A DNA stretch of 36,195 bases, taken from the NCBI GenBank assembly GCA_012523305.1, contig JAAYIV010000134.1:1-36195 (forward strand), given 5' to 3'. This document shows, in pieces, positions 6,768 through 15,510 of the stretch. The notes under the pieces were generated by a model, which was not told where the DNA came from, ran no database searches, and saw only the letters and a program-made list of their open reading frames with translations. Origin of the DNA: Spirochaetales bacterium (GTDB lineage: Bacteria; Spirochaetota; Spirochaetia; Sphaerochaetales; Sphaerochaetaceae). The position numbers and the translations under genes were made by a program. Every line of letters starts with the position of its first letter. Position 1 is the stretch's first letter.

Positions 6768-8642
6768 CTAATCAATCAATATTGCAAGCTCCTCCCAACG
6801 AATCATAAGATCATCAAGCATATCATTCACATATTGATAGCGTTTTGAAAGTTCTCCGAGTTGCGTCACGTCCACAGTAGCAGAACCGAATTCCATCTCC
6901 AGAGTTTCACGCTCACTCTCCAGCTCAGCTATTTTCGTTTCGATTTCTGCATATTCCTTTTTTTGAGCAAAAGTCGGTCTCGCGTTCATTCTCTTAGGCA
7001 CGTCTGTTCTCTTGTGCTCCTTCGATCCGGTATCCCGGACTGTTGATGTACTTGCATATTCTTTGATCTCTTCGCTGCATTCGCCATAGGACCCCGCGAA
7101 TGCCGTAATGGCTCCATCGGCATCGAAAGCAAACGTCATGGTCGTAACCTTATCCAAAAACGCCCGGTCATGTGAAATCACTAGCATGCATCCGTTAAAG
7201 TTTTTCAAATATTCTTCAAAACGGGACAATGTATCAAGATCAAGGTCATTGGTCGGTTCATCGAGTAATAAGAAATTCGGAGCATGGGCAAGGATTCCTA
7301 TCAGAGCCAATCTTCGCCGTTCTCCACCTGACAACATGCCAATCGGTATTCGGTGGAAAGATTGTTCAAATCCAAAATGCTCCAAAAATTGAGAAGCTGT
7401 TAACTCCTGTTGGCTACCGATGAAGAATCGTTGGGCGATTTCTTCAATATATTCAATTACGATCTGGTTCCGATTCATGTCCCGCTCCAGTTGATCATAA
7501 TAACCGAAGACTGTGTTTACTCCCACATCAACACTTCCCGAGTCACTTTCCAACCTTCCTGCGATAACATCAAAGAAGGTGGTCTTACCTGAGCCGTTTG
7601 GCCCCACGATACCGATCCGATCATGTTTGGAAAATGTATGGGAAAATGGTTGCAAGACCACCCTTCCATCGAATGATTTCGTAATATCCTGTAATTCAAG
7701 AATTTTCTTTCCCAATCTCCGATGGACTGAAGAAAACTCTGTCTGCGCTCCTTTGGAACCGTTAGTGACTTGCAGTTGCATCTGGGAGATCCTTTTGATC
7801 CGACCAGTATCTTTGCCAGTTCTTGCTTTCGGACGATGCTGCATCCACTCCAATTCCTTTTTTAGAATTACTTGCAACTTTTGTTGGTATTGTTGGTGTG
7901 CGTCCAAACGCTGCTGACGCATTTCCAAGTAGCGTTGATAGCCTGCCGGATAATGATACAACCTTTTGTTATCAATTTCTAAAATCGTTGTACAGACGGT
8001 ATCCAACAGATACCTGTCATGACTAACAAAAATGCAAGCTGCTTGCATAGAAATGAGATAGTTCTCCAACCATTCTATCGTCCGGATATCCAAATGATTC
8101 GTAGGTTCATCGAGAAGCAACAAATTGCTATTGGTAGCCAATACACGAGCCAATGCTGCCTTTTTTTGCATTCCACCTGAAAGAACAGCCATTTTCTCAT
8201 CTTGGTCGGGCCCGTCCAACTCATCCAAAAGAGAGATGAATGAACTTTGCATATTCCATGCCCCTGTATGTTCAATGTGGAGTAAAAGCGTAGTCAGCAG
8301 GTCGTTATCTCCGGTACGTAATGCTTCAACATATCGAGATAACAACATGATCGAAGGATGCGTTTCGGCTAGAAAAAAGTCCATTACCGTATCATTCGGT
8401 TTGTAATGCACCTCTTGCGGCAGATATCCTATCTGTATCTCCCTGGATTTGGCAATCGTCCCCGTATCGCTTTGCATCAAGCCACCTATGAGTTTCAACA
8501 GCGTGCTTTTGCCTGTTCCATTTGTACCTATCACACCCGCTTTCTCACCGGCATCCATACCAAATGAAACTGATTCGAAAAGAGGAACATCTTTCAATGT
8601 CTTGGAGACTCCATTCATCGCGAGGATATTGATTGAAGGCAT
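6768..8642 (-). CDS. ABC-F family ATPase (Uup/EttA-like)
   Basis: This 624-residue protein has two ABC ATPase domains and no membrane segment, the mark of ABC-F proteins that act on the ribosome. Domain 1 (about 1-255) has GTNGTGKST, LSGGMQKKAALARVLA and LLLDEPTNHLD. Domain 2 (about 315-530) has GPNGSGKTT, LSGGERRRLALIGILA and LLLDEPTNDLD. A basic linker with helix-forming residues lies between them. The C-terminal segment (about 555-620) is a coiled coil rich in Glu and Lys, as in Uup. Known members resolve stalled or misfolded ribosomal states, or protect from antibiotics; which applies here cannot be told. It follows the exported-protein gene by six bases and probably shares its promoter. 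Confidence 0.92.
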   Translation of the reverse strand: MPSINILAMNGVSKTLKDVPLFESVSFGMDAGEKAGVIGTNGTGKSTLLKLIGGLMQSDTGTIAKSREIQIGYLPQEVHYKPNDTVMDFFLAETHPSIMLLSRYVEALRTGDNDLLTTLLLHIEHTGAWNMQSSFISLLDELDGPDQDEKMAVLSGGMQKKAALARVLATNSNLLLLDEPTNHLDIRTIEWLENYLISMQAACIFVSHDRYLLDTVCTTILEIDNKRLYHYPAGYQRYLEMRQQRLDAHQQYQQKLQVILKKELEWMQHRPKARTGKDTGRIKRISQMQLQVTNGSKGAQTEFSSVHRRLGKKILELQDITKSFDGRVVLQPFSHTFSKHDRIGIVGPNGSGKTTFFDVIAGRLESDSGSVDVGVNTVFGYYDQLERDMNRNQIVIEYIEEIAQRFFIGSQQELTASQFLEHFGFEQSFHRIPIGMLSGGERRRLALIGILAHAPNFLLLDEPTNDLDLDTLSRFEEYLKNFNGCMLVISHDRAFLDKVTTMTFAFDADGAITAFAGSYGECSEEIKEYASTSTVRDTGSKEHKRTDVPKRMNARPTFAQKKEYAEIETKIAELESERETLEMEFGSATVDVTQLGELSKRYQYVNDMLDDLMIRWEELAILID

Positions 8643-8648
8643 AATCGT

Positions 8649-9266
8649 TTATAACGTCAAATCAGAGCTTGGTTGGAAGAAAATCGTATATCCTTCGGCA
8701 TTTGCAAGCAACATTACCGCATACTCACCCTTTACCGCGATATACACAATACCCATATCGACTCCTTCGGAAGAACCCTGGAGCATCAATTCGGCTAACT
8801 CAGGGTAATCGACATCTTCAAAACCTGCAGAACGTAACATACCGACATACCGCTGGGCAACAGCATCATCGACCGGATCAAAAGCATATGAATAATAACC
8901 TGGCATGACAATTTGTAAAACAAGATTACCTTCAGGTTTTGGTACGTTTGATAGTGTTTCGGGCCAACGAAGAGGTCCGCTCGTACTCATGTACATACCG
9001 GATCCATCGGTAGCTTCGAACACCATCGAATCACCTTCAAATTTCCAAAGGCCTTCTTCGGTTTCAAGATACCCCGAATCTTCTGAAAATTGGCCTGAGT
9101 ATCCATCGGTGCCTTCAAGATAGAGGGTTTCCCCGTCTACCCAATATTTGCCTTCTTCGTCTTCGTAATACAGTGGATCAGATGCAATTGCATCATCCGC
9201 GAACCCTACTCCAACTGTAATAAAAAGCACAACCGCTAACAGAATCCATCGATATGTTCTTTGCAT
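8649..9266 (-). CDS. Exported protein of unknown function, 205 aa
   Basis: The first 24 residues are a signal peptide (MQRTYRWILLAVVLFITVGVGFA), with no lipobox cysteine. The next 70 residues are strongly acidic and repeat Tyr/Trp-containing short strands (YYEDEEGKYWVDGETLYLEG and similar), suggesting a small beta-sheet module. The C-terminal 100 residues (from VPKPEGNLVLQI) look like an alpha/beta domain found in lipoproteins of unknown function. The gene has its own promoter at 9285-9313 and is followed after six bases by the ABC-F gene. I do not recognise a family. The location should be periplasm or cell surface. Confidence 0.75.
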   Translation of the reverse strand: MQRTYRWILLAVVLFITVGVGFADDAIASDPLYYEDEEGKYWVDGETLYLEGTDGYSGQFSEDSGYLETEEGLWKFEGDSMVFEATDGSGMYMSTSGPLRWPETLSNVPKPEGNLVLQIVMPGYYSYAFDPVDDAVAQRYVGMLRSAGFEDVDYPELAELMLQGSSEGVDMGIVYIAVKGEYAVMLLANAEGYTIFFQPSSDLTL

Positions 9267-9284
9267 GATACCACCCTCACCATT

Positions 9285-9313
9285 ACTGTATCAAAGGCTG
9301 AATCACTTTACAA
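9285..9313 (-). promoter_or_regulatory. Promoter of exported-protein/ABC-F unit
   Basis: Minus-strand -35 TTGTAA (9308-9313) and -10 TACAGT (9285-9290, preceded by TGA) are separated by 17 bases. This places transcription start about 12 bases upstream of the GGTGAGGGTGG ribosome site of the gene starting at 9266. Confidence 0.6.
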
Positions 9314-9322
9314 TGAAAGACT

Positions 9323-9338
9323 GGTAATTTTAATTACC
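9323..9338. repeat. Perfect 7-2-7 dyad
   Basis: GGTAATT-TT-AATTACC overlaps the stop codon of the 56-residue gene and lies just upstream of the promoter of the exported-protein gene. It is placed as an operator or a weak hairpin could be. The same 7-2-7 geometry, with a different sequence, occurs in the XRE promoter. Confidence 0.45.
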
Positions 9339-9504
9339 GTGAATTTGAATCATCATCCTCAGGGTAACTGTATTCACGATTCAAACCAAATCCGGGATTC
9401 TTAGGATCTTTTTTCTTCTGCTTCGGTGAGGTTTTCACACGCCATTCAGGATCCCGTTCGTAATCAACAGGCCGCTTCAATTGTTCACGGATCTTATCTT
9501 TCAT
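9334..9504 (-). CDS. Small highly charged protein, 56 aa
   Basis: An open frame of 56 codons begins at an ATG with AAGGA five to six bases upstream, 15 bases after the rhodanese stop. The product starts MKDKIREQLKRPVDYERDPE, has a lysine-rich middle (KQKKKDPKNPGFG) and an acidic tail (YPEDDDSNSR). It is soluble, with no cysteine or membrane segment. Codon use is coherent and the frame is unbroken. It resembles short conserved hypothetical proteins with a DPEW-type motif, but I cannot name it. It is probably co-transcribed with the rhodanese gene. Confidence 0.7.
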   Translation of the reverse strand: MKDKIREQLKRPVDYERDPEWRVKTSPKQKKKDPKNPGFGLNREYSYPEDDDSNSR

Positions 9505-9519
9505 ATCATCCTTCTCCGA

Positions 9520-9930
9520 CTACTTCACGATGCCATATGGCCAACCACCTATACCACCGAAATCATACACTGAAGTATATCCGAGTGCGACAAGTTTTTT
9601 TGCTGCCTGCGCACTTCTGTTGCCGCTCCGGCAGTATACAAGGATCATCGCATCCAGATCGGGTAGCATACCGGGACGTTGCGTAGCGGAGATTGTTTCG
9701 TTGGGTAATAGTGTTGCATTTTGTATATGACCTTCAGCATATTCTGAAGAAGTTCTTACATCCAAGATAATCGCATCTGGGTGAGCTTCCATCATCTCTT
9801 TGGCTTCTTGAGCCGATATCTTTTTATATGTACCTTGTGTCGACGTATCATTCGTCTTGGCCGCACATGAAACAAAGACGATTACAATCAATAAAATCAG
9901 GGCTAAGAGCAGTGTGATCTTTGTATTCAT
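9520..9930 (-). CDS. Rhodanese-domain lipoprotein
   Basis: This 136-residue protein begins with a hydrophobic signal ending at FVSC (Cys22), a plausible lipobox, so it should be anchored in the periplasm. Residues 36-133 form one rhodanese domain: AIILDVRTSSEYAEGHI at the N-terminal hallmark and the active-site loop CRSGNRSA with Cys100. The loop length fits a single-domain sulfurtransferase of the PspE/GlpE kind. It could transfer sulfane sulfur or reduce a thiol partner in the envelope. It is followed by the small charged protein gene and has its own promoter, divergent from the GntR operon. Confidence 0.9.
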   Translation of the reverse strand: MNTKITLLLALILLIVIVFVSCAAKTNDTSTQGTYKKISAQEAKEMMEAHPDAIILDVRTSSEYAEGHIQNATLLPNETISATQRPGMLPDLDAMILVYCRSGNRSAQAAKKLVALGYTSVYDFGGIGGWPYGIVK

Positions 9931-9954
9931 CGGTATTGACTCCTTTACCTTCTA

Positions 9955-9983
9955 ATAATCGTTACCAGAACTTGGAAGGTCAA
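9955..9983 (-). promoter_or_regulatory. Promoter of rhodanese unit
   Basis: Minus-strand -35 TTGACC (9978-9983) and -10 GATTAT (9955-9960) are 17 bases apart, followed by AAAGGAG before the ATG at 9930. Confidence 0.5.
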
Positions 9984-10036
9984 GGTATATCGGAATCTTT
10001 TCAGATTGTCTCACCATCAGTAGTATCTGATAGTTG

Positions 10037-10065
10037 TTGACATTGTACTATACTACTAGTACATT
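10037..10065 (+). promoter_or_regulatory. GntR operon promoter with operator in spacer
   Basis: A consensus -35 TTGACA (10037-10042) is followed after 17 bases by -10 TACATT (10060-10065). A perfect inverted repeat TGTACTA-N6-TAGTACA (10044-10063) fills the spacer and overlaps the -10. YtrA-type GntR proteins bind such dyads and repress their own operons, so this is very probably the operator of the first gene. AAAGGAG then precedes the ATG at 10088. Confidence 0.75.
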
Positions 10066-10087
10066 AATACAAAAGGAGTCGTAGTCC

Positions 10088-10507
10088 ATGAAGAATGATG
10101 ATGCTTCACCGATTGAATTTTCATTAGACATGCATAGCGGAGTCCCTTATTACAAACAAATAATTCTTCAAGTCGAAATAGCGATAGCGGATGGACGACT
10201 TAAAAAAGGGATTAAACTGCCTACCGTAAGAGCTCTTGCAGTTGAACTGAGTGTCAATCCCAATACCGTAGCCAGAGCATACAATGAAATGGAAATCAGA
10301 AATATTGTCGTCACCCAACAGGGTTCGGGTACGTTCATCAGTGACAAAGATATCTCTATCGATACCATTGAAAGAGAAAAAATTCTTACCGAGATCACGC
10401 GTTCATATATCTCTAAAGCATCTTCTTACGGGTTTACCCTGGAAGAATTGATTACCCATCTAACCGAACTAGGTTCCGAAATACAACCTAAGGAGACCAT
10501 AATATGA
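10088..10507 (+). CDS. GntR-family regulator, YtrA type
   Basis: This 139-residue repressor has a winged helix-turn-helix at residues 12-85: GVPYYKQIILQVEIAIADG is the opening helix, KLPTVRALAVELSVNPNTVARAYNEME the HTH, and QGSGTFIS the wing. Only a short two-helix tail follows, not the FadR or HutC effector domain. That places it in the YtrA subfamily, which usually controls ABC transporters in the same operon. The dyad in its promoter suggests autorepression. The stop codon overlaps the next start (ATGA), so the regulator and the SPFH gene are translationally coupled. Confidence 0.92.
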   Translation: MKNDDASPIEFSLDMHSGVPYYKQIILQVEIAIADGRLKKGIKLPTVRALAVELSVNPNTVARAYNEMEIRNIVVTQQGSGTFISDKDISIDTIEREKILTEITRSYISKASSYGFTLEELITHLTELGSEIQPKETII

Positions 10508-11595
10508 ATATCTTCATGAAAAAATTTGAACGAATCAAGAATCAAAAAGTATTTACATTGAAAAAAGATTTTTCATTCGGGGCCCTCTCCTTTCTTGTTC
10601 TTGCGCTCTGTCTGGCCATAGGCATAACGATCGTCAACACTATGTATAGTGCGGTGTTTTCTCAAATCATTGTATACATAGCATTTGCGTTCATCATCTC
10701 CGGTCTGATCATAGCATTACTTTCTCTTTGGTCAACGATTATAATTACGGTCGTCCTCATCTGGCTGGCGTTGCTAGGATCTTTCGGATTGATGATGTAT
10801 CCGATTGCCTTGGCCGGAACGGTGGGATTGTTTTTCGGAGCATCGGTCCAACTCATATTGCAATGGGATAAAGTAATAGTCCTTCGGATGGGTAAGTTTA
10901 AGAAAGCACACGGGCCCGGGCTTCTTTTTCTCATTCCAATAATTGATAGGATTGCCGAATTTGTTGACATGCGCATCAGGGCTACCGATTTCAGTGCAGA
11001 AAAAACGCTCACTCGGGATACTGTTCCGGTGCATGTGGATGCCATCGCATTCTGGATGATCTGGGATGCAAAACAAGCAATCCTTGAAGTTGAACAGTAT
11101 ATTGAGGCGGTAGTGTTGTCAGCACAGACAGCTTTACGGGATGCAATCGGAAAGCACGATCTATCCGCTTTGCTTTCACGGCGTGAGGAATTGGGTAAGG
11201 AAATTCAAATCGCACTCGACGCCAAGACAAACCCGTGGGGAGTGACAATCCTTTCGATTGAAATCACCGATATCATCATTCCCAAAGAGCTTGAGGATGC
11301 ATTGAGCAAGCAAGCTCAAGCTGAACGTGAAAAACAATCCCGGGTAATTCTGGCAGCCGCAGAAGTAGAAATTGCCAAGAAATTTGAAGAAGCCGCCAAA
11401 GAATATGAACACAACCCGGTAGCACTCCAATTACGCGGGATGAACATGGTCTATGAGGGGATTCGACAAAACAATTCGATGATGCTGATGCCAGCTTCGA
11501 TTCTCGATAAGATGGACTTAGGAGCTACCTTGGGGACTGCGGCCTTACATAAGATCGAACTAGGAAAAAAGGAACAAAACGATGATCAGAGTTGA
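10504..11595 (+). CDS. SPFH/band 7 (slipin-like) membrane protein
   Basis: This 363-residue protein starts with four hydrophobic segments (about residues 25-118), then enters a stomatin/prohibitin/flotillin (SPFH) domain at WDKVIVLRMGKFKKAHGPGL. Landmarks include FLIPIIDRIAEFVDMR, VDAIAFW, AQTALRDAIGKHDLSALLSRREELG and WGVTILSIEITDIIIPKEL. A charged helix (about 268-300, KQAQAEREKQSRVILAAAEVE) forms the usual oligomerising coiled coil. Most slipins have one membrane hairpin, so four segments is somewhat extended. SPFH proteins form ring-like scaffolds that organise membrane complexes or recruit proteases. Here its stop overlaps the ATPase start by 14 bases, which suggests it is a built-in part of the transporter. 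Confidence 0.9.
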   Translation: MNIFMKKFERIKNQKVFTLKKDFSFGALSFLVLALCLAIGITIVNTMYSAVFSQIIVYIAFAFIISGLIIALLSLWSTIIITVVLIWLALLGSFGLMMYPIALAGTVGLFFGASVQLILQWDKVIVLRMGKFKKAHGPGLLFLIPIIDRIAEFVDMRIRATDFSAEKTLTRDTVPVHVDAIAFWMIWDAKQAILEVEQYIEAVVLSAQTALRDAIGKHDLSALLSRREELGKEIQIALDAKTNPWGVTILSIEITDIIIPKELEDALSKQAQAEREKQSRVILAAAEVEIAKKFEEAAKEYEHNPVALQLRGMNMVYEGIRQNNSMMLMPASILDKMDLGATLGTAALHKIELGKKEQNDDQS

Positions 11596-12268
11596 ACAGG
11601 TGGACAAAACCTATCACACCGGGGATAGTGTGGTAAGAGCTCTCAGGAATGTCTCGATGCACATACCTGACGGACAATTCATTTCGATAGCCGGACCATC
11701 GGGATCGGGAAAGACCACCCTTCTAAACTTAATCGGATGTATAGATTCAGTTGATAAGGGTGAAATATGGATCGATGATAAAGCCGTATCAACATTGGGA
11801 AAACACGGTAAGACTGAGTTCAGGCGATCGCATCTCGGCTTCATTTTTCAAACATACAACCTCATACCCGTTCTCACAGCTTATGAAAACGTAGCATTCG
11901 TCCTTTCGATACTTTCTGTCCCTGAGGAAGAAATAAAAGAGAGAACGTTGCGTATCCTGGAAGAGGTAGGCCTTAAAGGAATGGAACAACGACGTCCTGA
12001 CAAGCTTTCGGGCGGACAACAGCAACGTATCGCAATCGCCAGGGCATTAATCAAACATCCGAAAATCGTGTTGGCTGACGAACCGACTGCAAATCTCGAT
12101 TCAAAAACAGGTAAAGAGATTCTCGCATTGATGAAACAGATGAATCAGCGCTATGGCACGACCTTTGTATTCTCCACACACGATCAAATGGTAATGGATT
12201 ATGCCGGCAGACTGGTACAGCTCCACGACGGACAGATAGTTTCTGACGATTCAAGGAGCACGCAATGA
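11582..12268 (+). CDS. LolD/MacB-type ABC ATPase
   Basis: This 228-residue ATPase is of the LolD/MacB/FtsE class. It has Walker A GPSGSGKTT (38-46), Q-loop FIFQTYNLIPVLTAYENV, the signature KLSGGQQQRIAIARALI, Walker B IVLADEPTANLDSKTG and a switch histidine in STHDQMV. The FQTYNLIPVLTAYENV block is characteristic of ATPases that pair with FtsX-like permeases and act as mechanotransmitters, not as conventional importers. It overlaps both neighbours. By family it should drive extraction of a lipoprotein or hydrophobic substrate from the outer leaflet of the inner membrane. Confidence 0.93.
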   Translation: MIRVEQVDKTYHTGDSVVRALRNVSMHIPDGQFISIAGPSGSGKTTLLNLIGCIDSVDKGEIWIDDKAVSTLGKHGKTEFRRSHLGFIFQTYNLIPVLTAYENVAFVLSILSVPEEEIKERTLRILEEVGLKGMEQRRPDKLSGGQQQRIAIARALIKHPKIVLADEPTANLDSKTGKEILALMKQMNQRYGTTFVFSTHDQMVMDYAGRLVQLHDGQIVSDDSRSTQ

Positions 12269-13518
12269 AATTTATCATTTCGCTCGCTTTTAAGAATCTC
12301 ACCCGCTATAAACGTCGAACGATCATTACTGCGATAGCGATAGCGATCGGACTGATGATGTATATCATCGTCGACAGCATGCTCATGGGTGCGGAGGCAG
12401 AATCGATGAGGAATCTTCGCTGGTACGAAACCGCATCGATTCGTATCATGAATACCGACTACTGGAACGATAGACTGTCATTTCCTTTGGATGAGGGGAT
12501 TCAACATCCTGATAAAATAATTGAAGTGCTTCAGAAAAATGGATATGCAGCGACAAGCCGGATCCAATTCTTCGCCGACATGATCCTATACGGCGAAGAC
12601 TTTGGTGAAGACGGTAATATTCCAGCTCTGGTGACAGCTATAGATACCGAAAGCGACAATGATGTATTCCGATTCGAACACACGCTGGTTAAAGGAACGT
12701 TTTTGGATCCGGATAGACACGAAGCTGTAATCGGTTCGTGGTTTGCCGAGGACATCGGTGCAGAACTCGGTTATCACATCACGTTGCTGGCAAGGGGGAA
12801 AGGGGGATTTTTTGAAGCCATAGACGTAAAAATCGTAGGAATAGTGAATTGCCCGAATCCGAATGTAAACCGTTCATTACTCATGGTCCCCATACAACTT
12901 ATCGACGACTATTTGGCAATGGAAAAAACAGTGACAGAAATTAATATTGCGCTCTCTGACAGGGCTGATATCAACGAGGAGATTGAGAAGGTCAAACAGT
13001 TGGTCGATCCGATTGAAAAGAATATGACAATCGTCGGGTGGGAAGAACTTGCCCAAGATTTCTTGGCTATTGCAGAAGCGAAACGAGGTGGAACATCAAT
13101 CATCTTATTACTGGTTTTTATCATTGCAGCGGTAGGGATATCCAATACGATGCTCATGGCAATTTATGAGCGTATCCGTGAATTGGGAATGATGAGAGCA
13201 CTCGGAATGAGTGATTCGCAAATTAGGTTGACATTCATACTAGAAGCTGGCGGTATCGGGCTTATCGGTTCTATCATCGGAGTTCTATTGGGAGTTTTAG
13301 CCAACATCCCCATGGTTGTCTATGGATTCAATTTCAGTTTTATGCTCCGGGACATGGATATCGGATATAGGATCCAGAGCATTATGCATGGCTCTTGGAA
13401 TCCGATTTCCATACTCGTTGCATTTTTATCCGGATTTATCCTTTCAATGGTTTCTGCCTGGATTCCCACCAGAAGGGCCCTGAAAATGGACATCCCCAAA
13501 TGTTTACAGTATCGCTAA
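12265..13518 (+). CDS. FtsX/LolC-family permease 1
   Basis: This 417-residue permease has the four-helix FtsX/MacB/LolC layout. There is one membrane helix near residues 18-38 (TIITAIAIAIGLMMYIIVDS), a large periplasmic domain (about 40-270, MacB_PCD-like), then three C-terminal helices starting near 280, 330 and 385. The characteristic ISNTMLMAIYERIRELGMMRALGMSDSQI block follows helix 2, and RRALKMDIPKCLQYR ends the protein, close to the family's usual P-x-x-x-L-R-Y ending. The start overlaps the ATPase stop by four bases. With the next gene it gives a LolC/LolE-like permease pair. Confidence 0.92.
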   Translation: MKFIISLAFKNLTRYKRRTIITAIAIAIGLMMYIIVDSMLMGAEAESMRNLRWYETASIRIMNTDYWNDRLSFPLDEGIQHPDKIIEVLQKNGYAATSRIQFFADMILYGEDFGEDGNIPALVTAIDTESDNDVFRFEHTLVKGTFLDPDRHEAVIGSWFAEDIGAELGYHITLLARGKGGFFEAIDVKIVGIVNCPNPNVNRSLLMVPIQLIDDYLAMEKTVTEINIALSDRADINEEIEKVKQLVDPIEKNMTIVGWEELAQDFLAIAEAKRGGTSIILLLVFIIAAVGISNTMLMAIYERIRELGMMRALGMSDSQIRLTFILEAGGIGLIGSIIGVLLGVLANIPMVVYGFNFSFMLRDMDIGYRIQSIMHGSWNPISILVAFLSGFILSMVSAWIPTRRALKMDIPKCLQYR

Positions 13519-13531
13519 AGGAGATTGCAAA

Positions 13532-14761
13532 ATGAAATTGACATCGATTGCGATGAGAAATATCATGCGGAATCTTCGCCGTTCCCTGTTGTCGGGAATT
13601 GCCATAGCCGTTTCAACGATGAGCATCGTATTATTATTTGCCTTCGTGCAGGGAATGATCGATGACATGGCAATGAACATTAAATCATACAGTACAGGCG
13701 AGATCAGGATTCGCAATGAAGCATATTCGGAATATGAGCGATACTCTCCTTTGCACCTCACGGTAGATTGGCCCGAAATACTACCGATCCTTGAACAAAC
13801 CCCAGGCGTGAGTGCTTTTGTCCCGAGAATTCAATTTGCTGCGAGCGCCTACATGAACGGAAGTAATCATGGACTCATGGTAATGGGCAGTGATTTCAAC
13901 TACGAAGATGGGTTTATCGACGTTCGAGAGATACTCAGGGAAGGAAGGCTCTGCGAGCCGGGGAAGAATGAAACGATCATGGGGGCCGGCCTTGCCAATC
14001 GATTACACCTCACCATCGGTGACAAGGTAACCTTGCTTACGAATACTGCTACTCGAGGTAGTAATGCATTTACTCTTACGATAGTAGGCATAGCGGTGTT
14101 TCCGGTAGGAGCAATGAACGCTTCTTATACCATGATTCCTTTGGACAGGGCCCAATATTTCTTGCACATGGATTCTGAAGTGCAAGAAATTCTCGTGATG
14201 GCAGATGATTCGGTCAAGGAAAATACGTTAGCCTCCTTGATAGATCAATCGATACTTGATCATACGGGAGTTCAGACCGAAGTCAAGACATGGAAACAAC
14301 TGAATGATCTCATGACTTTGATGGATATTGCGTCCTATGCCTATTATGTCATCGCATTTTTCTTTTTCATCCTAGGAAGTACGGTGATCATCAATACCAC
14401 GATGATGGTGATCTTTGAACGTATGCGGGAAATCGGGACTCTAGCTGCCATGGGGATGCATGGTAAAGAATTAACACGACTGTTCTTCTTGGAAGGAGCG
14501 ATCATAGGTGCTATCGGGGCAGCAATAGGAGTAATTGTCGGTGTTGTGATTACTTCCTATTTCGGAATAATCGGGTTGGACTTTACCGATGCACTCAGCG
14601 GTATCGATATGGAAATGTCTTCGGTCCTCTATCCTCGTACGGATTATTGGAGAGTCCTGATTATTTATGTATATGCTGTGGCTACCGCTTCGTTGGCTAC
14701 CCTCATCCCGTCCAGACGTGCATCGAAAATTGAACCAGTGGAGGCGTTGCGTTATGTCTAG
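13532..14761 (+). CDS. FtsX/LolC-family permease 2
   Basis: This is a 409-residue paralogue of the preceding permease with the same plan: helix 1 near 18-38, a periplasmic domain to about 265, and three C-terminal helices. The family block is NTTMMVIFERMREIGTLAAMGMHGKEL, and the end is RRASKIEPVEALRYV. It begins 13 bases after the first permease. Two different permeases with one ATPase match LolCDE in Gram-negative bacteria, although LolC/E function in spirochaetes has been shown only for a few proteins. The next gene starts eight bases inside its end. Confidence 0.92.
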   Translation: MKLTSIAMRNIMRNLRRSLLSGIAIAVSTMSIVLLFAFVQGMIDDMAMNIKSYSTGEIRIRNEAYSEYERYSPLHLTVDWPEILPILEQTPGVSAFVPRIQFAASAYMNGSNHGLMVMGSDFNYEDGFIDVREILREGRLCEPGKNETIMGAGLANRLHLTIGDKVTLLTNTATRGSNAFTLTIVGIAVFPVGAMNASYTMIPLDRAQYFLHMDSEVQEILVMADDSVKENTLASLIDQSILDHTGVQTEVKTWKQLNDLMTLMDIASYAYYVIAFFFFILGSTVIINTTMMVIFERMREIGTLAAMGMHGKELTRLFFLEGAIIGAIGAAIGVIVGVVITSYFGIIGLDFTDALSGIDMEMSSVLYPRTDYWRVLIIYVYAVATASLATLIPSRRASKIEPVEALRYV

Positions 14762-15503
14762 AACAAACAAGAAACAAGTAATTATGGTTTTTATGATAGT
14801 CCTATTTTTTTCGAATCTCATCCATGCGATGACGGCTGAAGACATAATCAGGGCAATGGATCAAAATGAAAACTATGCTACCAGCTACATGACGGGATCT
14901 ATTGCAACCACGGATCGTTTTGGTGAAAAAATCACTACATTCAAAGCTTGGTCGCAAGGTGCGTACGATTCGTTGATTGAATTCACCTCTTTAGCTGAAC
15001 GAGGCCAAAAAATATTACGCAATAAAGGTGAGCTATATCTATACTATCCGGATGCTGAAGAATTAATTCGTCTGCAAGGTGCCGCTTTGCGTCAATCAGT
15101 CCTTGGTTCAGACTTATCTTACGAGGACATGACCGGAGAGAAGAACACGCTTGATATGTACACCGTGTCATTTGATAATGAAGATATAGTCCATAATCAA
15201 GCTTGTTATGTATTAACTTTAACAGCAAAATCGCGTACCGTAGCCTACCCAGTCCAGAAGATTTGGGTCGACAAAGAAACCTATATCGTCCATAAAGGAC
15301 AGTATTCGAGTGCGACAGGAAGGTTGCTGAAAGAATTCGAAGTCTTAGAAACAAAAGTCATCGACAACAGAACGATTCCGGTAAAAACCAAGATATCCGA
15401 TATCTTGAAAAAAGATTCCTATACGGTTATGGCCATCGAGGAGTTACAAATCGACATCCCTCTCGATGCGAACATATTCACATTGCAATCTCTCATGTGG
15501 TGA
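14754..15503 (+). CDS. LolA-like periplasmic carrier protein
   Basis: This 249-residue protein has a signal peptide (cleavage near residue 26, NLIHA-MTAEDI) and no lipobox cysteine. The mature part follows the LolA-like 'outer membrane lipoprotein-sorting protein' family (PF17131 type): ATSYMTGSIATTDRFG, YLYYPDAEELIRLQGAALRQSVLGSDLSYEDM, QKIWVDKETYIVHKGQYSS and PVKTKISDILKK. These form an open half-barrel that carries an acyl-bearing substrate across the periplasm. The frame opens earlier, at 14667, but the ATG at 14754 has GGAGG upstream and gives a proper signal peptide. The gene overlaps the permease by eight bases. Confidence 0.88.
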   Translation: MSRTNKKQVIMVFMIVLFFSNLIHAMTAEDIIRAMDQNENYATSYMTGSIATTDRFGEKITTFKAWSQGAYDSLIEFTSLAERGQKILRNKGELYLYYPDAEELIRLQGAALRQSVLGSDLSYEDMTGEKNTLDMYTVSFDNEDIVHNQACYVLTLTAKSRTVAYPVQKIWVDKETYIVHKGQYSSATGRLLKEFEVLETKVIDNRTIPVKTKISDILKKDSYTVMAIEELQIDIPLDANIFTLQSLMW

Positions 15504-15510
15504 GTTCGTT

